From an uncultured Anaerotruncus sp. (lineage in GTDB: Bacteria > Bacillota > Clostridia > Oscillospirales > Ruminococcaceae): a stretch of 9,085 bases of DNA. Shown one piece after another: positions 6,616-9,085 of this stretch. The notes beneath the pieces were generated by a model, which made no database searches, was not told the DNA's origin, and worked only from the letters and a program-made list of their open reading frames with translations. The position numbers were made by a program, and so were the translations under genes. How positions within the stretch are numbered: the stretch's first letter is position 1; each line of letters opens with the position of its first letter. Where the stretch lies: the NCBI GenBank assembly GCA_910586875.1, contig CAJUJI010000116.1:1-9085 (forward strand), in the 5' to 3' direction.

Positions 6616-7290
6616 TTAAGCCTGGGTGCCGCTTAGGATGTTTTTTACCTGTTCAATACAAAGCCTTGGGCTGGAGAGCACCGGAACGCCGCAAGCCTCT
6701 GCCAGCTCCTGCTCCAGATGCGCCATCGACGCCTGGGCCAACACGATGAGCTCCGGCTCGTGCAGCAGTGCGGCCATCTCATGAACCAACTGGTCATGCT
6801 TCTCGCGGTTGCCTGCCTTGAGTGCTTGGATGGCTGCCTCATTGTGCACCGTCTCCACCTCGATGGCACGCCCCGCCTTCTGTGCCTCGCTCGCCAGCTT
6901 GAACTGGGAGGGAATTTTGGTGCTGTTGGCGGTAACGAGCAGCCCGATGCGGGTGGCAGAGGTAACCGCTTTGTGGGCCATGGCTTCATCGATTGTGACA
7001 ATTCGTGTGTGAATGAACGGACGGATCTCCTCAACCGTGGGGGAGAGGGTGGAGCAGCTGACAACAATCAGCTCTGCGCCGGTCATTTCCATCGCCTGGA
7101 TGTCGTTGTATAGACGCGCTTTGTTGGTGGTGGAAAAAACGCCGGTGTCTGCGGGATCGTTGGCAAGAAAGTCGTCCATCAGATTGTGGATTTTCAGCTC
7201 GCCAAAGCCGTCCCCCAGCGCCTCACGCAGTTGGCCCTCAAAGGTGTCATAAACACTTTTTACAGTGTGAACTAAAGCGATGCGTCTCAT
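6616..7290 (-). CDS. Asp/Glu racemase superfamily protein lacking the second cysteine
   Basis: This 224-residue protein has the Asp/Glu/hydantoin racemase fold (PF01177-like). It starts with a beta-strand MRRIALVHTV. The first catalytic position is Cys79 in LIVVSCSTLSP. Next come a DEAM segment at 101-104 and the IGLLVTANSTKIPSQF stretch. The equivalent second-half motif, normally with a second Cys, reads VLAQASM, with Gln186 where Cys is expected. Two-cysteine racemisation therefore looks impossible. Known one-cysteine relatives such as arylmalonate decarboxylase do other chemistry, though that enzyme keeps the other cysteine. The protein may act as a decarboxylase, isomerase or lyase on a sugar-derived acid. 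It has a good GGGAGGA site six bases before its ATG and follows the epimerase gene by 15 bases. The fold is fairly certain; the reaction is unknown. Confidence 0.82.
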   Translation of the reverse strand: MRRIALVHTVKSVYDTFEGQLREALGDGFGELKIHNLMDDFLANDPADTGVFSTTNKARLYNDIQAMEMTGAELIVVSCSTLSPTVEEIRPFIHTRIVTIDEAMAHKAVTSATRIGLLVTANSTKIPSQFKLASEAQKAGRAIEVETVHNEAAIQALKAGNREKHDQLVHEMAALLHEPELIVLAQASMAHLEQELAEACGVPVLSSPRLCIEQVKNILSGTQA

Positions 7291-7305
7291 CAGAAATCCT
7301 CCCTA

Positions 7306-8136
7306 TCAGCGTCCATAAACCTTGTGGAAGATCGGTGCGAGATGTTCAATTGCGCCCTTTGCAGCGTTTTCCTGGTCGGGGATCTGGAAAATTTCGGTGC
7401 AGAATGCGCCATCATAGCCGACCTCTTTAAAGGTGGAGATGACCTTTTCAAAGTCCATGCCGCAATGTCCAGGATAACGGCGGTTGTTGTCCGCCAGATG
7501 GACATGGATATTATAGGAAGCATATTTGCGGATGACCTCGAACAGATCCTTTTCCTCAATGTTGAGGTGGAACACATCCATCATCAGCTTAAAGTTGTCG
7601 CGTGCAACATCATCCACCATTTTAGCAGCCTCGGGAATGGTGTTTAGGAAATTGGTCTGCATGATGGTGACCGATTCAAGCGCAATTTTTACATTTTTCG
7701 GTGCAGCATAATCGCTGATCTTACGGAAGGCGTCCACTGCCCATGCGTAGGTTTGCTCCTGTGGGATGTCATCGCGATACTGACCGCGCACACGGCCGAT
7801 GTTGATGTTTGCGCCCAGATAGCTTGCAAAATCGATAATCTCATAAACCCGCTCGACAGCCTCTTTGCGGCGTGCCTCGTCCGGATCGGTGAACGAAAGA
7901 CCGAGCTGTCCATAAATTTCGCCGGTGCAAACCAGTACCACAGACAGCCCATTCTTTTCTGCGGTCTGCTTGACCTCAGCCCAATCCAGCTTGCCGGGAT
8001 TTAAGGTCATCAGCTCAACGCCGTCATAGCCCAATTTTGCCAGGTCGCCAAAGCTTTTTTCCAAGCTGCCCTGGTAGGCGGTGACAGAAGGTGCAATTGC
8101 CACATCGGGGGTTGCCACTTGATAACACAGTTTCAT
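7306..8136 (-). CDS. TIM-barrel sugar epimerase/isomerase (5-keto-L-gluconate epimerase-like)
   Basis: This 276-residue protein is an AP-endonuclease-2/xylose-isomerase-like TIM barrel (PF01261). The expected divalent-metal ligands are visible as Glu154 (ALESVT), Asp187 (MMDVFH), His213 (HVHLADNN) and Glu248 (CTEIF), with HLADNNRRYPGH a ketose-3-epimerase-type signature. From memory, the order and wording of motifs (CTGEIYGQLGLSFTDP, IGRVRG, VFHLNIEE) closely resemble Thermotoga maritima TM0416, a 5-keto-L-gluconate epimerase, so a keto-acid sugar is a plausible substrate; I could not align them. Three in-frame ATGs lie at 8145, 8142 and 8136. I chose 8136 because GGAG (8147-8150) is ten bases away and MKLCYQVATPDV fits the family, whereas 8145 lies only one base from the GGAG. 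The alternative starts overlap the GntR stop. It is the first enzyme gene of the operon. Confidence 0.87.
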   Translation of the reverse strand: MKLCYQVATPDVAIAPSVTAYQGSLEKSFGDLAKLGYDGVELMTLNPGKLDWAEVKQTAEKNGLSVVLVCTGEIYGQLGLSFTDPDEARRKEAVERVYEIIDFASYLGANINIGRVRGQYRDDIPQEQTYAWAVDAFRKISDYAAPKNVKIALESVTIMQTNFLNTIPEAAKMVDDVARDNFKLMMDVFHLNIEEKDLFEVIRKYASYNIHVHLADNNRRYPGHCGMDFEKVISTFKEVGYDGAFCTEIFQIPDQENAAKGAIEHLAPIFHKVYGR

Positions 8137-8141
8137 CGTCA

Positions 8142-8876
8142 TCATGCTCCTTTTTCCTGACCAACCGTTTCCGGCTTATTCCCAATTTTCGCATGGTTTT
8201 GCATTGCCTCGGCAATAGCCTCCTTTGCGGAGTCTAAATCCCGATGGCGGATTGCGTCCACCATGCGCTGATGCAGCAGATAGGAGATGTAACCCATCGC
8301 ACTGCTTTCACGGTACATACGCTCGGTATCGGTGGCAATAAAATCCAGTGTATAATTATAGAGTATCTCAAACAGCGCGTTACCGGTACATTTTGCCATC
8401 TGGCGGTGAAACGCGATGTCATAAGACAAAACCCGTTGCTGGTTATTTTCGCCGTCAATTTCCGCCTTCATCCTGCGGTTGGCGGCCTCCATGAGGTCGA
8501 TTTGTTCGTCGTTTGCGTTGCGGATAATCAGTTCAATGACCGACTTTTCAATCTGTTCGCGAAAGTCCATCAGGTCCTGTACCGACCAGTGGGAGCGTTG
8601 GAGGTTGAGCAGTAGCGGCTCGACCGGAGGTTTGGAGTCCTGACCGGTAATGTAGGTGCCATTGCCCCGCCGGATATCTACCAACCCCAGCGTTGAGAGA
8701 ACCTTCATTGCCTCACGAATCGAGCCGCGGCTGATACCGGTCAGCTGGCACAGCTCCGCTTCGGAAGGAAGGCGGTCGCCGCTTTTATAAACGCCGTCGC
8801 TCATCCAGTCCTTGACGGTGCGTATCATAAAATCGACAGCCGATTCCCTGGGCATTTTGACTTCTAAATTCGGCAT
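8142..8876 (-). CDS. GntR-family transcriptional regulator, FadR/FCD subfamily
   Basis: This 244-residue protein has an N-terminal winged helix-turn-helix (about 10-78), with GDRLPSEAELCQLTGISRGSIREAMKVL and the wing VDIRRGNGTYI typical of GntR. A C-terminal all-helical FCD domain (about 98-232) follows. The metal-binding residues common to FCD domains are seen as Asp153 and His157 (DIAFH), His202 (LLHQRM) and His228. Such regulators sense sugar acids or other carboxylates and usually repress the adjacent catabolic operon. The frame runs upstream to 9077, but that part is repeat DNA. AAAGGAG seven bases before ATG 8876, together with a proper GntR N-terminus, fixes the start. It is the first gene of the operon, with five bases or an overlap to the epimerase gene, so it is likely autoregulated. 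I found no clear operator palindrome or convincing promoter in front of it. Confidence 0.92.
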   Translation of the reverse strand: MPNLEVKMPRESAVDFMIRTVKDWMSDGVYKSGDRLPSEAELCQLTGISRGSIREAMKVLSTLGLVDIRRGNGTYITGQDSKPPVEPLLLNLQRSHWSVQDLMDFREQIEKSVIELIIRNANDEQIDLMEAANRRMKAEIDGENNQQRVLSYDIAFHRQMAKCTGNALFEILYNYTLDFIATDTERMYRESSAMGYISYLLHQRMVDAIRHRDLDSAKEAIAEAMQNHAKIGNKPETVGQEKGA

Positions 8877-9085
8877 GTTGGTTCTCCTTTTCCAATCAAG
8901 CGGATAAAAATGTTCACCAGTGTTCCTTGCTGACCACCCTTTTTCTTTCGCGCCGCAGCGCGCACAAGAAGTTTCGTCCACCTTTTGAAAGGTGGCGGAT
9001 TCAAAGGCAGAGCCTTTAAAAGCCGAACTGTCATCCAAAAGTATGCTCCACAAAAGGTAAAACGATTGATGAACCAAACCAAGAG
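8877..9085. other. Non-coding region upstream of the sugar operon
   Basis: These 209 bases hold no gene I can support. They contain the gntR ribosome binding site (about 8883-8889) and the hairpin array at 8949-9017. On the minus strand the best promoter-like pair is TTGGTT-17-TACCTT near the right edge, which is too weak to call. The true operon promoter may lie beyond the window. Confidence 0.6.
8949..9017. repeat. Hairpin-rich intergenic repeat upstream of the GntR gene
   Basis: Three inverted repeats follow each other. CGCGC/GCGCG (8949-8953/8958-8962) is a 5-bp stem. CCACCTTT/AAAGGTGG (8978-8985/8988-8995) is an 8-bp perfect palindrome with two central bases. AAAGGC/GCCTTT (9003-9008/9012-9017) is a 6-bp stem with a 3-base loop. 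The spurious reading frame across it carries the same Cys/Arg-rich type of peptide that I associate with a dispersed intergenic repeat in clostridial genomes; that is a recollection, not a search. No transposase, target duplication or terminal repeats can be shown inside the window. It could act as a transcript-processing or termination element, or be a non-autonomous mobile repeat. Confidence 0.5.

Noticed and set aside
8877..9077. N-terminal extension of the GntR regulator up to position 9077
   Set aside because: The extra 67 residues come from hairpin repeat DNA, are unlike any GntR N-terminus, and a well-placed AAAGGAG precedes the ATG at 8876.
9042..9083. Possible gntR promoter TTGGTT-17-TACCTT on the minus strand
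   Set aside because: The -10 box matches consensus at only three positions and the hairpin repeat lies between it and the gene, so it is not strong enough to annotate.

Overview
The window looks like a low-to-moderate GC Firmicute, most likely a member of the Clostridia (Oscillospiraceae/Ruminococcaceae-like gut lineage). This is inferred from several things: a long-form ribosome hibernation factor, consensus sigma-A promoters, AGGAGG-type ribosome binding sites, a perfect CIRCE operator, a transketolase split into two subunits, and a hairpin-rich intergenic repeat of a style I associate with such genomes. No rRNA, tRNA, CRISPR array, transposase or phage gene is visible.

Left part (1-1735). 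hpf (long-form ribosome hibernation promoting factor) is on the plus strand with a good promoter. It converges on a bactofilin gene on the minus strand. Between them lie two back-to-back hairpins, one of which should terminate in both directions. The bactofilin has an almost perfect promoter of its own (TTGACT-17-TATACT) and an unusual acidic, proline-rich C-terminal tail.

Middle part (1686-3729). htpG (Hsp90) is a monocistronic minus-strand gene with a strong terminator. Its promoter is directly followed by a perfect CIRCE palindrome, so HrcA repression is expected.

Right part (3806-8876). Six minus-strand genes lie head to tail and look like one operon. In transcription order they are: a FadR/FCD-type GntR regulator, a TIM-barrel sugar epimerase/isomerase (resembling 5-keto-L-gluconate epimerase), an Asp/Glu-racemase-fold protein that lacks the second catalytic cysteine, the N- and C-terminal subunits of a split transketolase (stop and start overlapping as TAATG), and an AEC-family permease. 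A perfect 11-bp hairpin with a short T run lies between the transketolase and the permease. The permease probably starts at a TTG just after it, so its expression may depend on read-through. The set reads as uptake plus catabolism of an unidentified sugar or sugar acid under GntR control. No kinase, aldolase or dehydrogenase is in the window, so the substrate cannot be fixed.

The last 209 bases (8877-9085), upstream of the regulator, hold no believable gene. They carry three consecutive small hairpins that look like a dispersed intergenic repeat. The best candidate for something undescribed is the sugar operon, especially the racemase-like protein combined with a split transketolase; this is an inference, not a demonstrated system.
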